Positions 26,572 to 36,015 of a DNA stretch of 64,000 nt are shown here, in pieces. The translations under genes and the position numbers were made by a program. Numbering within the stretch: the first letter of the stretch is position 1; each line of letters begins with the position of its first letter. Origin of the DNA: Oceanobacter sp. (GTDB taxonomy: Bacteria; Pseudomonadota; Gammaproteobacteria; Pseudomonadales; Oceanobacteraceae); assembly GCA_002733645.1 (NCBI GenBank), contig NVWL01000050.1, forward strand, positions 29,227-93,226, written 5' to 3'. Below the pieces are notes generated by a model. That model saw only the letters and a list, made by a program, of their open reading frames with translations, did not search any database and had not been told where the DNA came from.

Positions 26572-26952
26572 TTATTTGGCGTGCTGACGGATCGAACCGA
26601 GCAGCTCTTCTTTACTAAATGGCTTAGTCAGATATTCATCTGAACCAACAATTCGACCTTTTGCTTTATCGAAAAGACCGTCTTTACTGGACAGCATAAT
26701 CACCGGGGTAGATTTAAACTTAGAATTGTTTTTAATCAGTGCGCACGTCTGGTAGCCATCGAGACGAGGCATCATGATATCGACAAAAATGATATCCGGA
26801 TCAGTGTCAGCGATTTTTGCCAGCGCATCAAAGCCATCTGTCGCCGTAATAACTTCACAGCCTACTTTTTTCAGCAAGGTCTCAGCAGTGCGCCGAATTG
26901 TCTTACTGTCGTCGATCACCATGACTTTTACATCTTGAAAATTATCGTCCAT
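26572..26952 (-). CDS. pilG: Response regulator PilG
   Basis: A 126-residue single-domain receiver. I use the ATG at 26952 rather than 26970 because the product then matches the normal short PilG N terminus and GAAGG lies upstream. Asp58 in IIFVDIMMPRLDG is the phosphorylation site; SKTIRRTAETLLKKVGC and KNNSKFKSTPVIMLSSKDGL are PilG hallmarks. It drives pilus extension signalling and cAMP production in Pseudomonas. First gene of the minus-strand Pil-Chp operon, divergent from gshB. Confidence 0.95.
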   Translation of the reverse strand: MDDNFQDVKVMVIDDSKTIRRTAETLLKKVGCEVITATDGFDALAKIADTDPDIIFVDIMMPRLDGYQTCALIKNNSKFKSTPVIMLSSKDGLFDKAKGRIVGSDEYLTKPFSKEELLGSIRQHAK

Positions 26953-27217
26953 ACGACAGGCCTTCACCATCCAATATTCTTTAGTTATTTTTACTCTATA
27001 CCGTCTGAACTTTCTGTGACTTAAGCCTCAGACTAGGACGAGCCCCCGGCGGTCAAAGAAGAATCTGACTGCCGCGCCCCGGAAATCCGGGATGTTTCCG
27101 CTTTTGTATCACACATTATCGGGGCAGGCTAGGGAACCCGACTAAAAGCAGCTCCATTCGGGCGGCGCATAATGTACACTGAGGGCCATTTCTCACTTTC
27201 CGGCTACTGGAGATAAA
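26953..27217. other. Divergent pilG/gshB promoter region
   Basis: 265 bp without a gene. It must hold both promoters. I see a short GC-rich hairpin, CCCGG-AAAT-CCGGG (27078-27091), and an AT-rich stretch near 26975-27002 on the pilG side. No sigma54 -24/-12 pair and no convincing sigma70 pair was found by eye. Confidence 0.4.
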
Positions 27218-28189
27218 ATGACGATAAAATTCGGCGTTGTCATGGACCCTATCGGCGACATCAGTTTCAAAAAAGACACCTCACTCGCCTTATTAAACGC
27301 GGCGCAAGAACGAGGCTGCGAACTCTGGTACATGGAACAAGCCGATTTATCTGTTCAGTATGGCAAGGCATTTGGCCGCATGGCACCATTAAAAGTTCAG
27401 ATGGATCCCGACCATTGGTACGATCTTGGTGACGCAATCGATCAGCCACTGGGTGAACTTGACATCATCATCATGCGCAAAGATCCGCCCTTTGATGGTG
27501 AGTTTATTTACAGCACATACATTCTTGAACGCGCCGAGCAAGACGGCGTATTAGTCGCTAACAGTCCGCAAAGTTTACGTGACTGCAATGAGAAAATGTT
27601 CGCCACTGAGTTTGCTGATCTTATGTCGCCCACCATCGTCAGCCGCCGCCCTGACTTACTTAAAGCCTTCCATAGCGAGCACGGCGACGTTATTTTCAAA
27701 CCCCTAGATGGCATGGGTGGCGCGTCTATTTTCCGTTTAAAAGAAGACGATCCCAATCTCAGCGTCATCATTGAGACGCTCACCAATCACGGCCAACAAC
27801 AAATCATGGCGCAAAAATTCATCCCTGAAATCACCACCGGCGATAAACGTATTTTAATGATTAATGGCGAGCCTGTGCCTTTCTGTTTAGCTCGTATTCC
27901 TGCAAGTGGTGAGACTCGTGGTAATCTGGCCGCTGGCGGACGCGGTGTCACACAAGCCCTGTCGGATAAAGATCGTGAGATCGCCGAAAAAATTGGCCCT
28001 GAACTAAAACGTCGTGGCCTCTATTTCGTTGGCCTAGACGTGATCGGCAGTTGTGTCACTGAAATTAACGTCACCAGCCCAACCTGCGTGCGTGAAATCA
28101 CCCGCGATAGTGGCATTGATGTCGCCACCAAATTGATCGATGTTCTACTAGAACAACATCAGGTCAGAGTGGACAAAACACAGGCGTAA
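27218..28189 (+). CDS. gshB: Glutathione synthetase GshB
   Basis: A 323-residue ATP-grasp ligase joining gamma-glutamylcysteine and glycine. Visible motifs: the N-terminal KFGVVMDPIGDISFKKDTSL, IIMRKDPPFDGEFIY, the ATP-binding VIFKPLDGMGGASIF, and the C-terminal GLDVIGSCVTEINVTSPTC. Normal length. GGAG upstream of the ATG. It lies immediately beyond pilG on the other strand and before tonB, as in Pseudomonas. Confidence 0.97.
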   Translation: MTIKFGVVMDPIGDISFKKDTSLALLNAAQERGCELWYMEQADLSVQYGKAFGRMAPLKVQMDPDHWYDLGDAIDQPLGELDIIIMRKDPPFDGEFIYSTYILERAEQDGVLVANSPQSLRDCNEKMFATEFADLMSPTIVSRRPDLLKAFHSEHGDVIFKPLDGMGGASIFRLKEDDPNLSVIIETLTNHGQQQIMAQKFIPEITTGDKRILMINGEPVPFCLARIPASGETRGNLAAGGRGVTQALSDKDREIAEKIGPELKRRGLYFVGLDVIGSCVTEINVTSPTCVREITRDSGIDVATKLIDVLLEQHQVRVDKTQA

Positions 28190-28231
28190 GAGCAGACTTG
28201 CGCGAATTTGAACCGGAGAACCAAAGTAACG

Positions 28232-29110
28232 ATGGCAACTAGCACTGTGTCGAGCAATGATCGCTTGATGTTCGCGCTGTTCATCGCGTTGATGTTGCAC
28301 GCGATGATAGTGCTTGGCATTAGCTTTCAGGCGGAAGATCCGCCCGCCTTTAGCTCAACGCTAGACGTTACTTTGGCGGGCTACCGCAGCAAAGACAAAC
28401 CAGAAAACGCCGATTTTCTTGCACAAGAGAATCAGGAAGGCAGTGGTACTCTGGACGACAAGAAGATGCAAACCACCGACGTTGAAGCGGATTTCCATGC
28501 CAACGAAATCCGCGACAATGTACAAGAAGAACAAAAACCAACGGCTCCGAAGCAAATAACCGAAGCAAAAGCGTCGTTAGTGAGTGCGACCAAAAGCCCC
28601 GATAAACAGCAGCAGCAAAAAAATCAACAAAGCACTCTATCTCTTGATTTACCCGATGGCCCGCAACAATCGATTCTTGAGCGCAGCCGAGAGATCGCGA
28701 GCCTTCAAGCGAAATTGGATACCGAGCGACAATTATACGCACGCATGCCCAACATTCGCCGTTTGACTGCAGCCTCCACAATGAAAGCCTCTGACGCCTA
28801 TTACGTGAATGGCTGGCGACACAAAATCGAGCGCATCGGCGCCATTAATTATCCCGCCGAAGCGGCAAACTGTTACGACCGTTGCCGCTTACGTATACTC
28901 GCCTCCATCAATCCAGACGGCAGCTTGCATGATCTCGTCGTGTTAGAGTCATCAGGCAGACAAGTACTGGATGAAGCCGCCTTAAGGATTGTACGCCTAG
29001 CATCACCTTTTGCGCCTTTTACCAATGAAATGCGACAAGAAATCGACCGCCTAGAGATCATCCGAACTTGGCAGTTCAAAGGCAACCGTTACCTGTCGGA
29101 ATCGAATTAA
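28232..29110 (+). CDS. TonB-family energy transducer (TonB3 position)
   Basis: A 292-residue protein. The longer frame begins with a TTG at 28208; I prefer the ATG at 28232, which gives MATSTVSSNDRL directly before a single hydrophobic anchor (about residues 14-33). The middle is a charged, Gln/Lys-rich periplasmic linker. The C-terminal 90 residues (IGAINYPAEAANCYDRCRLR, then VLESSGRQVLDEAALRIVR) form a TonB C-terminal domain. In Pseudomonas the gene in this exact position, tonB3, is needed for twitching motility, so a link to the adjacent pil genes is plausible. Its stop overlaps the yqgE start by one base. Confidence 0.85.
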   Translation: MATSTVSSNDRLMFALFIALMLHAMIVLGISFQAEDPPAFSSTLDVTLAGYRSKDKPENADFLAQENQEGSGTLDDKKMQTTDVEADFHANEIRDNVQEEQKPTAPKQITEAKASLVSATKSPDKQQQQKNQQSTLSLDLPDGPQQSILERSREIASLQAKLDTERQLYARMPNIRRLTAASTMKASDAYYVNGWRHKIERIGAINYPAEAANCYDRCRLRILASINPDGSLHDLVVLESSGRQVLDEAALRIVRLASPFAPFTNEMRQEIDRLEIIRTWQFKGNRYLSESN

Positions 29111-29667
29111 TGAAGCAACTCAGCAGCCTACGTAACCACCTGTTGATCGCGATGCCGAGTTTAGATAATTCATGGTTTGGCGGCAGTGTTACCTACCTTT
29201 GCGAACATGACAGCGAAGGCGCGATGGGCTTAGTCCTCAACAAGCCCACCAGCTTCACCTTTGAAGACGTGTGCGAACAGCTTGATATCAATCGCCTTGA
29301 TCATATCTCCCCCCTAATGATGAGCGGAGGCCCTGTTAGCCCAGACCAAGGCTTTATATTGCATCAAGAAGCTGGCAACTGGGGGGCTACCATGAGCATC
29401 GCCGACGGCTTCCACATCACCTCATCCAAAGATATTCTGGCCGCCATCGCACAAGGCAATGGGCCTCATAATTATCGCTTAGGGCTAGGCTATGCCGGCT
29501 GGAGCCCGGGGCAATTAGACGAAGAACTGCGAAAAAATGCGTGGTTAACTCTAGAAGCGACCCCAGACATTCTTTTCGGCTTAGATTATCGTGATCTGTA
29601 CGATGTGGCGCTCAGCAAGCTCGGTATCAGCGCTGAGTTTTTAAGTGGAGAAGCCGGTCATGCCTGA
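29110..29667 (+). CDS. yqgE: YqgE/AlgH family protein (UPF0301)
   Basis: A 185-residue protein from the ATG at 29110, which shares its A with the tonB stop (TAATG). The family signature is clear: HLLIAMPSLDNSWFGGSVTY, EGAMGLVLNKPT, and later GYAGWSPGQLDEELRKNAW. The fold is known but the biochemical role is not settled; AlgH was named from alginate regulation in Pseudomonas. An upstream in-frame start at 29068 lies inside tonB and is not needed. Confidence 0.93.
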   Translation: MKQLSSLRNHLLIAMPSLDNSWFGGSVTYLCEHDSEGAMGLVLNKPTSFTFEDVCEQLDINRLDHISPLMMSGGPVSPDQGFILHQEAGNWGATMSIADGFHITSSKDILAAIAQGNGPHNYRLGLGYAGWSPGQLDEELRKNAWLTLEATPDILFGLDYRDLYDVALSKLGISAEFLSGEAGHA

Positions 29668-30121
29668 TGCAATACAAATACCAGAACGCTTCACCTCAGC
29701 CATGGGATTTGATTTTGGCACTCAGCGTATTGGCATCGCCATTGGTCAACGCCTGACCAACAGCGCCGAAGCACTCGATCCCATTAAGGCCAAAGACGGC
29801 ATTCCTAACTGGGACGCACTGCAAAAAATCATCGACGAATGGCAACCACATGCATTTGTCGTGGGCTTGCCACTCAATATGGATGGCTCAGCTTCCGACA
29901 TGAGCCGTCGCGCGCTCAAATTTGCCAAACGTCTTGAAGGACGTTATCACCGCCCGTCATACACTCACGACGAACGCCTGACCAGCTATGAAGCAAAGGG
30001 CATGGTGCTTGAAAACGTCGGCCACAAAAATTTCGGCGATTACTCCGTAGACGGAATCGCTGCACGCTTGATACTTGAAAGCTGGATGTCCGCACATCCT
30101 CGCTCAGGAGAGACTGAATGA
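29660..30121 (+). CDS. ruvX: RuvX/YqgF family Holliday junction resolvase-like nuclease
   Basis: A 153-residue RNase H-fold protein. I start at the ATG at 29660, nine bases after GGAG at 29647-29650, rather than the in-frame GTG at 29645; it overlaps the yqgE end by 8 bp. Signature: MGFDFGTQRIGIAIGQ with the catalytic Asp, FVVGLPLNMDGS, and DERLTSYEA. Family members are proposed to resolve Holliday junctions or process 16S rRNA precursor. Essential in several bacteria. Confidence 0.93.
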   Translation: MPDAIQIPERFTSAMGFDFGTQRIGIAIGQRLTNSAEALDPIKAKDGIPNWDALQKIIDEWQPHAFVVGLPLNMDGSASDMSRRALKFAKRLEGRYHRPSYTHDERLTSYEAKGMVLENVGHKNFGDYSVDGIAARLILESWMSAHPRSGETE

Positions 30122-30612
30122 ACTTACCTGATATCGAACTCATCTGCGTTGACCTTGCCGTACAACTACAACAAATGATCGACGACAAACAACTAAACAA
30201 CCCACTCATTGTTGGCATACGAACTGGCGGCGTGTGGGTAGCTGAGCGTTTGCAAGAAGCTATCAGTGGCAACAGCGATATCGCCAGCCTCGACATTAGC
30301 TTTTATCGTGACGACTTTACCCGTCATGGCTTACACCCCAAAGTTCAAGGCTCTGAGCTGCCTGACAGCATAGAAGATCGCGACATCATCTTAGTTGATG
30401 ACGTCATCATGAGTGGGCGCACTATTCGCGCCGCGATGAATGAGCTTTTTGACTATGGCCGCCCAGGGACGATTCACTTAGTCTGCCTGCTGGATATTGG
30501 CCGCCGCGAGCTGCCTATTCAGCCTGATATTTGCGGAGCAACGCTGGCACTCAATGATGGCCAACTGGTAAAGCTCACTGGACCAAAACCTATGGTTCTA
30601 ACGTTGGCCTAA
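30118..30612 (+). CDS. pyrR: PyrR-type uracil phosphoribosyltransferase/regulator
   Basis: A 164-residue PRTase-fold protein. The PRPP-binding loop is IILVDDVIMSGRTIRAAM; the N-terminal LIVGIRTGGVWVAERLQEAI and the SFYRDDFTRHGL stretch are PyrR-like. In Gram-positives PyrR is an attenuator of pyr mRNA; in Pseudomonas-type bacteria its regulatory role is less clear. It overlaps ruvX by 4 bp and precedes pyrB by 29 bp. Confidence 0.92.
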   Translation: MNLPDIELICVDLAVQLQQMIDDKQLNNPLIVGIRTGGVWVAERLQEAISGNSDIASLDISFYRDDFTRHGLHPKVQGSELPDSIEDRDIILVDDVIMSGRTIRAAMNELFDYGRPGTIHLVCLLDIGRRELPIQPDICGATLALNDGQLVKLTGPKPMVLTLA

Positions 30613-30641
30613 CGAATTCTATTTTTGATCGGTAACTGCCC

Positions 30642-31652
30642 ATGATGACTGACCTGAGCATGCTAGACCCAAGCAAAGTCCAATTGACGGAAGACGGGCG
30701 TCTGAAGCACTTCCTGACCACCGAAGGCCTAAGCCGCGAACTCCTGACTGAAATTCTAGATACCGCGGATTCCTTTATCAGTACGCAAGAACGAGCCGTA
30801 AAAACCGTGCCCTTGCTACGTGGTAAAACCGTCGTAAATCTGTTTTTTGAAAACAGCACACGTACACGTTCAACCTTTGAATTAGCCGCCAAACGGTTAT
30901 CCGCCGACATTTTAAACCTCGACATCGCCCGCTCGGCGACGTCCAAGGGTGAGACCTTAATGGACACCCTGTGGAACCTAGAAGCCATGTACAGCGACAT
31001 GTTCGTGGTTCGCCATGCCGACTCAGGAGCAGCACACTTTATTGCCGAGCACGTCACACCAAACGTCGCCATCATTAACGCTGGTGACGGTCGTCATGCG
31101 CATCCAACTCAGGCCATGCTCGACATGCTAACCATTCGTCGTCACCAAGGTGACATCGAAGGCAAAATCGTTGCCATCGTCGGCGACATATTGCACTCAC
31201 GAGTGGCCCGATCACAAATACACGCACTGCGTACGTTAGGCGCTGCCGAAGTCCGCGTTATCGGGCCGGGCACACTGCTGCCATGTGATATTGAATCCAT
31301 GGGTGCAGTACCGTTTTATGACATGAAAAAAGGCCTCGCCGATTGCGATGTTGTCATTATGCTGCGCCTACAAAAAGAGCGTATGCAAAACGCCTTACTG
31401 CCATCAGAAGGTGAATTTTTCAAACTCTATGGTTTGACCGAAGAGAAGCTCGCCTTTGCGAAACCGGATGCCATTGTCATGCACCCGGGGCCGATCAATC
31501 GCGGCGTTGAAATCGAATCCGCTGTGGCCGATGGCCCGCAGTCCGTTATCTTGAACCAAGTCAGCTATGGTATCGCCGTGCGTATGGCAGTAATGGCGAT
31601 GGCTATGAGCGGCCAAACCACCGAGGCCGTCAGCAAAGAGGAGTCTGTATGA
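30642..31652 (+). CDS. pyrB: Aspartate carbamoyltransferase catalytic chain PyrB
   Basis: A 336-residue enzyme joining carbamoyl phosphate and aspartate, the first committed pyrimidine step. Carbamoyl phosphate loop [19 protein letters not shown]; other motifs [41 protein letters not shown] and [11 protein letters not shown]. The N terminus is about 20 residues longer than the E. coli chain, as in Pseudomonas-type ATCases, where it helps hold the PyrB-PyrC' dodecamer together. The ATG at 30642 has only a weak ribosome-binding site. Overlaps pyrC' by 4 bp. Confidence 0.96.
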   Translation: MMTDLSMLDPSKVQLTEDGRLKHFLTTEGLSRELLTEILDTADSFISTQERAVKTVPLLRGKTVVNLFFENSTRTRSTFELAAKRLSADILNLDIARSATSKGETLMDTLWNLEAMYSDMFVVRHADSGAAHFIAEHVTPNVAIINAGDGRHAHPTQAMLDMLTIRRHQGDIEGKIVAIVGDILHSRVARSQIHALRTLGAAEVRVIGPGTLLPCDIESMGAVPFYDMKKGLADCDVVIMLRLQKERMQNALLPSEGEFFKLYGLTEEKLAFAKPDAIVMHPGPINRGVEIESAVADGPQSVILNQVSYGIAVRMAVMAMAMSGQTTEAVSKEESV

Positions 31653-32917
31653 TGCGCTACCTTCACATTGAAAACGCTCGCGTAATCGACCCTCACTCTC
31701 AAACAGACACCGTCACGGATGTGTTTGTCGCTAATGGCATTATCCAAGCCATAGGGCATCGCCCTGCCGCCGGTGAAATTGAAACCAGCATTAATGCCTC
31801 TGGCCAATGGCTAATTCCCGGACTGATTGATCTTGGTGGGCACCTACCAGAACCGGGCTATAGCCAAAAAGGCAGCATTGCCAGCGAAACTCGCGCAGCT
31901 ATCAACGGCGGATTCACACACATTTGTAGCCTGCCAAACACGAAACCAGTAGCGGATACCTCGGCGGTTATTAAGCTTATTCTTGATAAAGCGGCGACGG
32001 CAGGGAACGCAAAAGTTCTCCCTTTAGGTGCAATGACCCAAGGACTGGCAGGCGAACAACTGGCCAGCATGTACACCTTATTTGAAGCTGGTGCGGTGGC
32101 AATGAGCAATGCACGCCAACCCATTCGTGACAGCTATGTGGTGCGCCGCTTAATGGAATACGCAGCAACCTATGATATTCCACTGTTTTTATCCGCGAAC
32201 GATCTCAGCCTTGCGGCCGATGGTTGCATGCACGAAGGTCCTGTTGCCACGCGCATGGGCTTGCCCGGTATCCCCGCCACCGCCGAAACCATTGCTCTGG
32301 CGCAACTTTTACTGTTAATCGAGCAAACCGGCGTACGCGCGCATATTAGCCAAATTAGCTGCCGTCGCAGTGTCAGTATGTTGCGACAAGCACGCGAAAG
32401 CGGCATCAATGTTACCGCCGACACGCCACTGGCAAATCTGCTTTACACTGAAGATGCCGTGACCGGTTACAACAGCCTATACAACGTGCAGCCACCATTG
32501 CGCAGTGAGCGAGATCGACAAGCGTTGCTTGAAGCCGTCGCCAGCGGTGAATTGGCCATCAGCAGCAATCACCATCCGCATGAACTGTCGGCCAAAAAAG
32601 CGCCTTTCTCCGACGCCGAATCCGGCATGAGCCAATACGATCACTTTTTCTCACACGCCCTAACACTGGTGCACAAAGATGAGCTAAGTGTAGATGCCCT
32701 ACTACGGGCAACATCGACTCTTCCAGCGCACATATTAGGAATTAACCAAACACTCATTGAAGGCAGCGACTTCAATGCCGTACTGTTTGACCCAGAAGGC
32801 GACACTCTAATTACCGCCTCTACGCTCACATCACGCGGCCATAATCACCCCGCCTTAGGAAAAACACTCAAAGGCCGCATTAGTCGCGTTTTTGTAGAAG
32901 GTCAGCAACTGCTATAA
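31649..32917 (+). CDS. pyrC': Catalytically inactive dihydroorotase-like subunit PyrC'
   Basis: A 422-residue amidohydrolase-fold protein. Active dihydroorotases read D-x-H-x-H-L-R-E-P-G near residue 61; here it is [10 protein letters not shown], so the first metal His (residue 63) is Gly. The usual catalytic SDHAPH is replaced by SSNHHPH, so the Asp is Asn. Both changes predict no dihydroorotase activity. In Pseudomonas such a pseudo-DHOase is required structurally for PyrB activity, and the real PyrC is encoded elsewhere. The ATGA overlap with pyrB fits production of the two subunits in a fixed ratio. Confidence 0.93.
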   Translation: MMRYLHIENARVIDPHSQTDTVTDVFVANGIIQAIGHRPAAGEIETSINASGQWLIPGLIDLGGHLPEPGYSQKGSIASETRAAINGGFTHICSLPNTKPVADTSAVIKLILDKAATAGNAKVLPLGAMTQGLAGEQLASMYTLFEAGAVAMSNARQPIRDSYVVRRLMEYAATYDIPLFLSANDLSLAADGCMHEGPVATRMGLPGIPATAETIALAQLLLLIEQTGVRAHISQISCRRSVSMLRQARESGINVTADTPLANLLYTEDAVTGYNSLYNVQPPLRSERDRQALLEAVASGELAISSNHHPHELSAKKAPFSDAESGMSQYDHFFSHALTLVHKDELSVDALLRATSTLPAHILGINQTLIEGSDFNAVLFDPEGDTLITASTLTSRGHNHPALGKTLKGRISRVFVEGQQLL

Positions 32918-32949
32918 CTCATCGATGTGAGTCATTCAGAACCAACAAG

Positions 32950-32980
32950 GTTAGCCGCAGTTCATGCTGCGGCTAACGTT
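32950..32980 (+). terminator. Terminator after pyrC'
   Basis: GTTAGCCGCAG (32950-32960), six-base loop, CTGCGGCTAAC (32967-32977): perfect 11-bp stem followed by GTTTACA. The T-run is short, so termination may be partial or assisted. It lies 32 bp past the pyrC' stop and before cyaA. Confidence 0.7.
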
Positions 32981-33077
32981 TACACAACTAAAGCCTGCAA
33001 TCACTAAGACCTGCCCTAGATTGTTTCTTTTCACGACATCATCAAGCGTTTTATAAACACCCATCTATACTGATTAG

Positions 33078-35831
33078 ATGACTTTAAACGCCCCATTACC
33101 TGACCGCAGCAGCATTGAGCGCTGGCGGAATAGCTTTTTATCGCTTAATGCCCAGCGCCTTCAGGCAGCGCGCAAACAATTATCAAGCCGCCAGCAAATC
33201 GTACTGGATGTATTGCCGTTGCTATTGCACGCTAATAGCTCACGCTTGCCGGGGTATCTAGCACCTGACACTCCATGCGGTATCGCGGGGTTCACGCCGG
33301 ATCGCGATCACCATACCGCGCTGCACCAGGTGGCACGCGGCGCACAACTACCAAGAGAACCAGGCCAAAGAAACATCTTAGGTGTGTATCTCATGGGAAG
33401 TCTTGGCAGCATTGCGCAAAGCCGCAGCAGTGACTTAGATGTTTGGGTGTGCCACGACGAACTGCTCACTGACTTCCAACTGGAAGCACTACAAGAAAAA
33501 TGCCGTCGCATTGAACACTGGGCCAATACTCAGGGCACCGAAGTTCATTTCTTTTTAATGAATTTAAAAGACTTTCGGACTGGCCAAAGCCGATCGGCCG
33601 ATGGCGAAGACTGCGGCAGTAGTCAGCACCTATTATTGCTCGACGAATTTTATCGCAGCGGCCTTTGGATTGCCGGAAAAAAACCCCGTTGGTGGATTAT
33701 TCCCGAAGACTCTGAAGCCGTGGCCGAATCTTGCTGGCAAGAGTTGGTTAACAACCACAGCGTCGATATCAATGATTGGTTAGATGTTGGTAGTCTAGGC
33801 ACAATTCCCGCAGGAGAATTTGTTGGCGCCGGTCTTTGGCAATTAAACAAAGGCTTAGACAACCCCTATAAGTCGCTACTTAAATTATTACTCACTTGCG
33901 AATACGCCTCTCAATATCCGCACATCCGGCCACTCGCTTGGGATCTGAAAAAACAAGTTCACAGTGGCGAAGCAACCCCAGAGAATACTGATGCCTATCT
34001 ATTAATGCTGGCACGCATTGAAAAACAACTCGATAGCACAGACAGCGAACAACTCGATTTAATACGCCGTTCTTTTTATTTTAAAACCGGGATTAAACTG
34101 ACTCAACTTGCAGGGTCTCAGCGTGATCAGTGGCGAACCAAAGCGTTAGAAAACCAAATCACCACATGGGGCTGGTCACATACCTTGCTGGCAGAACTGG
34201 ATAATCGCGAGCAATGGTTAGCGATAGACGTACTTAAAGAACGCAACGCGCTTGTCACACAAATGCTCAACAGCTATCGCACCCTGATTACCTTCAGTGA
34301 ACAACACGCCAATGACGTGCATATCAGTCAAGAAGATATGACGGTACTGGGTAATCGCTTGTACGCCGCATTTAAAAGCGAACCGGGAAAAACGATTGAT
34401 ATCAATCCGGGCATTCGTACTAACATGACGGAAGAAAAAATTACGCTTAACCTCACCGACGATGGATGGCAATTAATTCCCGGCAATTGGCGGCCCGGTG
34501 ATACACGAGGCGTATTGCATCAATCCTCGTCCTTGGTTGAGATCTTATTGTTTGCCCACCGCAACGGTTTATTAACGAGTGAATCTCATATTGCTTTGTA
34601 TCCAACACATAACCCCGTTACGCAATACGAGTTAAGAGCACTGGTACAAGATATTCTACAAATAGCCCCGCCCAATAAAAAATCATGCGACTTTACCGTG
34701 GACAAGCACGCAACATCGTGGCATCTATTTATTAACTCCGGCGTTAATCCACAACAAGCGCTTTCTCGTCGAGGCATGCAAAAAATAAGCAACCGCGATG
34801 ATGCTCTAGGTTTCAGCTCTAGCCGTGAAAACCTAGTACAAACGATAGAATTAGTGACGGTCAGCAACTGGGGGGAGTGGCAGGTTGACCACTTCGTAGG
34901 CGAAACAGCGATTCATCAAGCCATACTTAAAATTCTCAACTACCGCTCCAACGCACTGTCAAACCACTGGCCCGACTGGCAGGTGCATTGTCATTGTCAG
35001 GTCCGTGCAGTCGCCATCAAAAGCCGGGTAGAGCAACTGACCCGCGATTTAATTTTGCATATGTCACAGCCAAAGCCGTCACCTTATTTACTGCAAACTG
35101 GCGAGAGTTTTCACTTACTTGAATACCGTCGTGGCGAAGTCGTGAGTCATGGCGCAGACAACCACACCGAGCTGGTAAAAATGTTGGCCCGACCAAGACG
35201 CCGCTTTCGCCGCTGGCAGCTAGATAGACACGCTTTACCAGTCAGCCCCTTGCGACTGATACTAGAGCAATCCCAAGGTGAGCAGTGGCAGCTATGGTAC
35301 TGGCGACAAAAACAAAAAATCTTTGTCTATGTCATGGATGACTGCGGTTCACTGTATTATCAGCAGTTGCCTGACCGTGACATTCGCGCAACCTTGGTGC
35401 CCATTTTACGACTGATAAACACCTTAAACCGTCGGTGGGCACTTGAGCGCCAGCAAGAACCCTGGCCCTTTATTTTGACCGAACTTAAAATGGATCCCGA
35501 AAGTTACGCCTTTTCCGAAGAAAAACGTCGCATGCCAGATGAAGCAGAACAGACCTCATCACTCGAAGTAACCGCTAGCATTACCGACGACTCCGCCATC
35601 GTGATGACAGTGCAAAACCAAACACTTAGCCAGCAAGAGTTTGGTTCTGGCGTATTTGCCAAAGCCCGAAACGCGATACTGGCCATTCGCAGTAATAATG
35701 CAAATCAACCTATTTGGCTTAGCGACATTGCCCTATATAGCAACCAACACCTAACTAAACATCTCCAGTATCGTCGTAAACTAGAGAGGGTACTGAACCA
35801 TCCAGCCACAGGGCAAAAAACCGCCTCCTGA
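33078..35831 (+). CDS. cyaA: Class I adenylate cyclase CyaA
   Basis: A 917-residue protein. The nucleotidyltransferase active site is GSLGS (107-111) followed by SDLDVWVC (118-125), with the two Asp residues that bind metal. Other class I motifs include DCGSSQHLLLLDEFYRSGLW and GAGLWQLNKGLDNPYKSLLK. The large C-terminal half is the regulatory region. It makes cAMP for Crp/Vfr-type regulators. It has no visible Shine-Dalgarno sequence; a TATACT box at 33066-33071 lies seven bases before the ATG, which may mean a leaderless mRNA, but no good -35 accompanies it. Confidence 0.95.
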   Translation: MTLNAPLPDRSSIERWRNSFLSLNAQRLQAARKQLSSRQQIVLDVLPLLLHANSSRLPGYLAPDTPCGIAGFTPDRDHHTALHQVARGAQLPREPGQRNILGVYLMGSLGSIAQSRSSDLDVWVCHDELLTDFQLEALQEKCRRIEHWANTQGTEVHFFLMNLKDFRTGQSRSADGEDCGSSQHLLLLDEFYRSGLWIAGKKPRWWIIPEDSEAVAESCWQELVNNHSVDINDWLDVGSLGTIPAGEFVGAGLWQLNKGLDNPYKSLLKLLLTCEYASQYPHIRPLAWDLKKQVHSGEATPENTDAYLLMLARIEKQLDSTDSEQLDLIRRSFYFKTGIKLTQLAGSQRDQWRTKALENQITTWGWSHTLLAELDNREQWLAIDVLKERNALVTQMLNSYRTLITFSEQHANDVHISQEDMTVLGNRLYAAFKSEPGKTIDINPGIRTNMTEEKITLNLTDDGWQLIPGNWRPGDTRGVLHQSSSLVEILLFAHRNGLLTSESHIALYPTHNPVTQYELRALVQDILQIAPPNKKSCDFTVDKHATSWHLFINSGVNPQQALSRRGMQKISNRDDALGFSSSRENLVQTIELVTVSNWGEWQVDHFVGETAIHQAILKILNYRSNALSNHWPDWQVHCHCQVRAVAIKSRVEQLTRDLILHMSQPKPSPYLLQTGESFHLLEYRRGEVVSHGADNHTELVKMLARPRRRFRRWQLDRHALPVSPLRLILEQSQGEQWQLWYWRQKQKIFVYVMDDCGSLYYQQLPDRDIRATLVPILRLINTLNRRWALERQQEPWPFILTELKMDPESYAFSEEKRRMPDEAEQTSSLEVTASITDDSAIVMTVQNQTLSQQEFGSGVFAKARNAILAIRSNNANQPIWLSDIALYSNQHLTKHLQYRRKLERVLNHPATGQKTAS

Positions 35832-35837
35832 GAAGCG

Positions 35838-35866
35838 CAGACATCCCTCTAGAATCCCCGTATAAT
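35838..35866 (+). promoter_or_regulatory. Probable promoter of the lptM-lysA-dapF operon
   Basis: A consensus TATAAT at 35861-35866 with a weak -35 (CAGACA, 35838-35843) at 17-bp spacing. It sits between the cyaA stop and the lptM start, 24 bp before the lptM ATG, leaving room for the GGGAG ribosome-binding site near 35880. Confidence 0.55.
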
Positions 35867-35890
35867 GCGCAAAATACACGGGAGATCGAA

Positions 35891-36004
35891 ATGCGTCCTA
35901 CCTCATTATTGGCCATGTTATTCATCGTCACTATGATGGCTACAGCCTCAGGCTGTGGTCAGAAAGGGCCACTGTACCTCCCAGACTCAGAACAAGAACA
36001 ATAG
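35891..36004 (+). CDS. lptM: LPS-assembly lipoprotein LptM (YifL family)
   Basis: A 37-codon gene. Signal peptide of about 21 residues with lipobox A-S-G-C (Cys22), then the family-defining GCGQKGPLYLP. After lipidation the mature protein would be only 16 residues. LptM binds the LptDE translocon and helps its oxidative maturation in E. coli. The position directly before lysA-dapF is conserved in gammaproteobacteria. A GGGAG site precedes the ATG. It is below the usual ORF size cut-off and is easily missed. Confidence 0.93.
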   Translation: MRPTSLLAMLFIVTMMATASGCGQKGPLYLPDSEQEQ

Positions 36005-36015
36005 CGGTTTTCATT

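Noticed and set aside
27078..27091. CCCGG-AAAT-CCGGG as a terminator or sigma54 element
   Set aside because: The stem is only 5 bp without a T-run, and no GG/GC pair at -24/-12 spacing was found. Too weak to call.
30590..31075. 161-codon minus-strand ORF opposite pyrB
   Set aside because: Antisense shadow of a conserved enzyme gene, with no recognisable motif.
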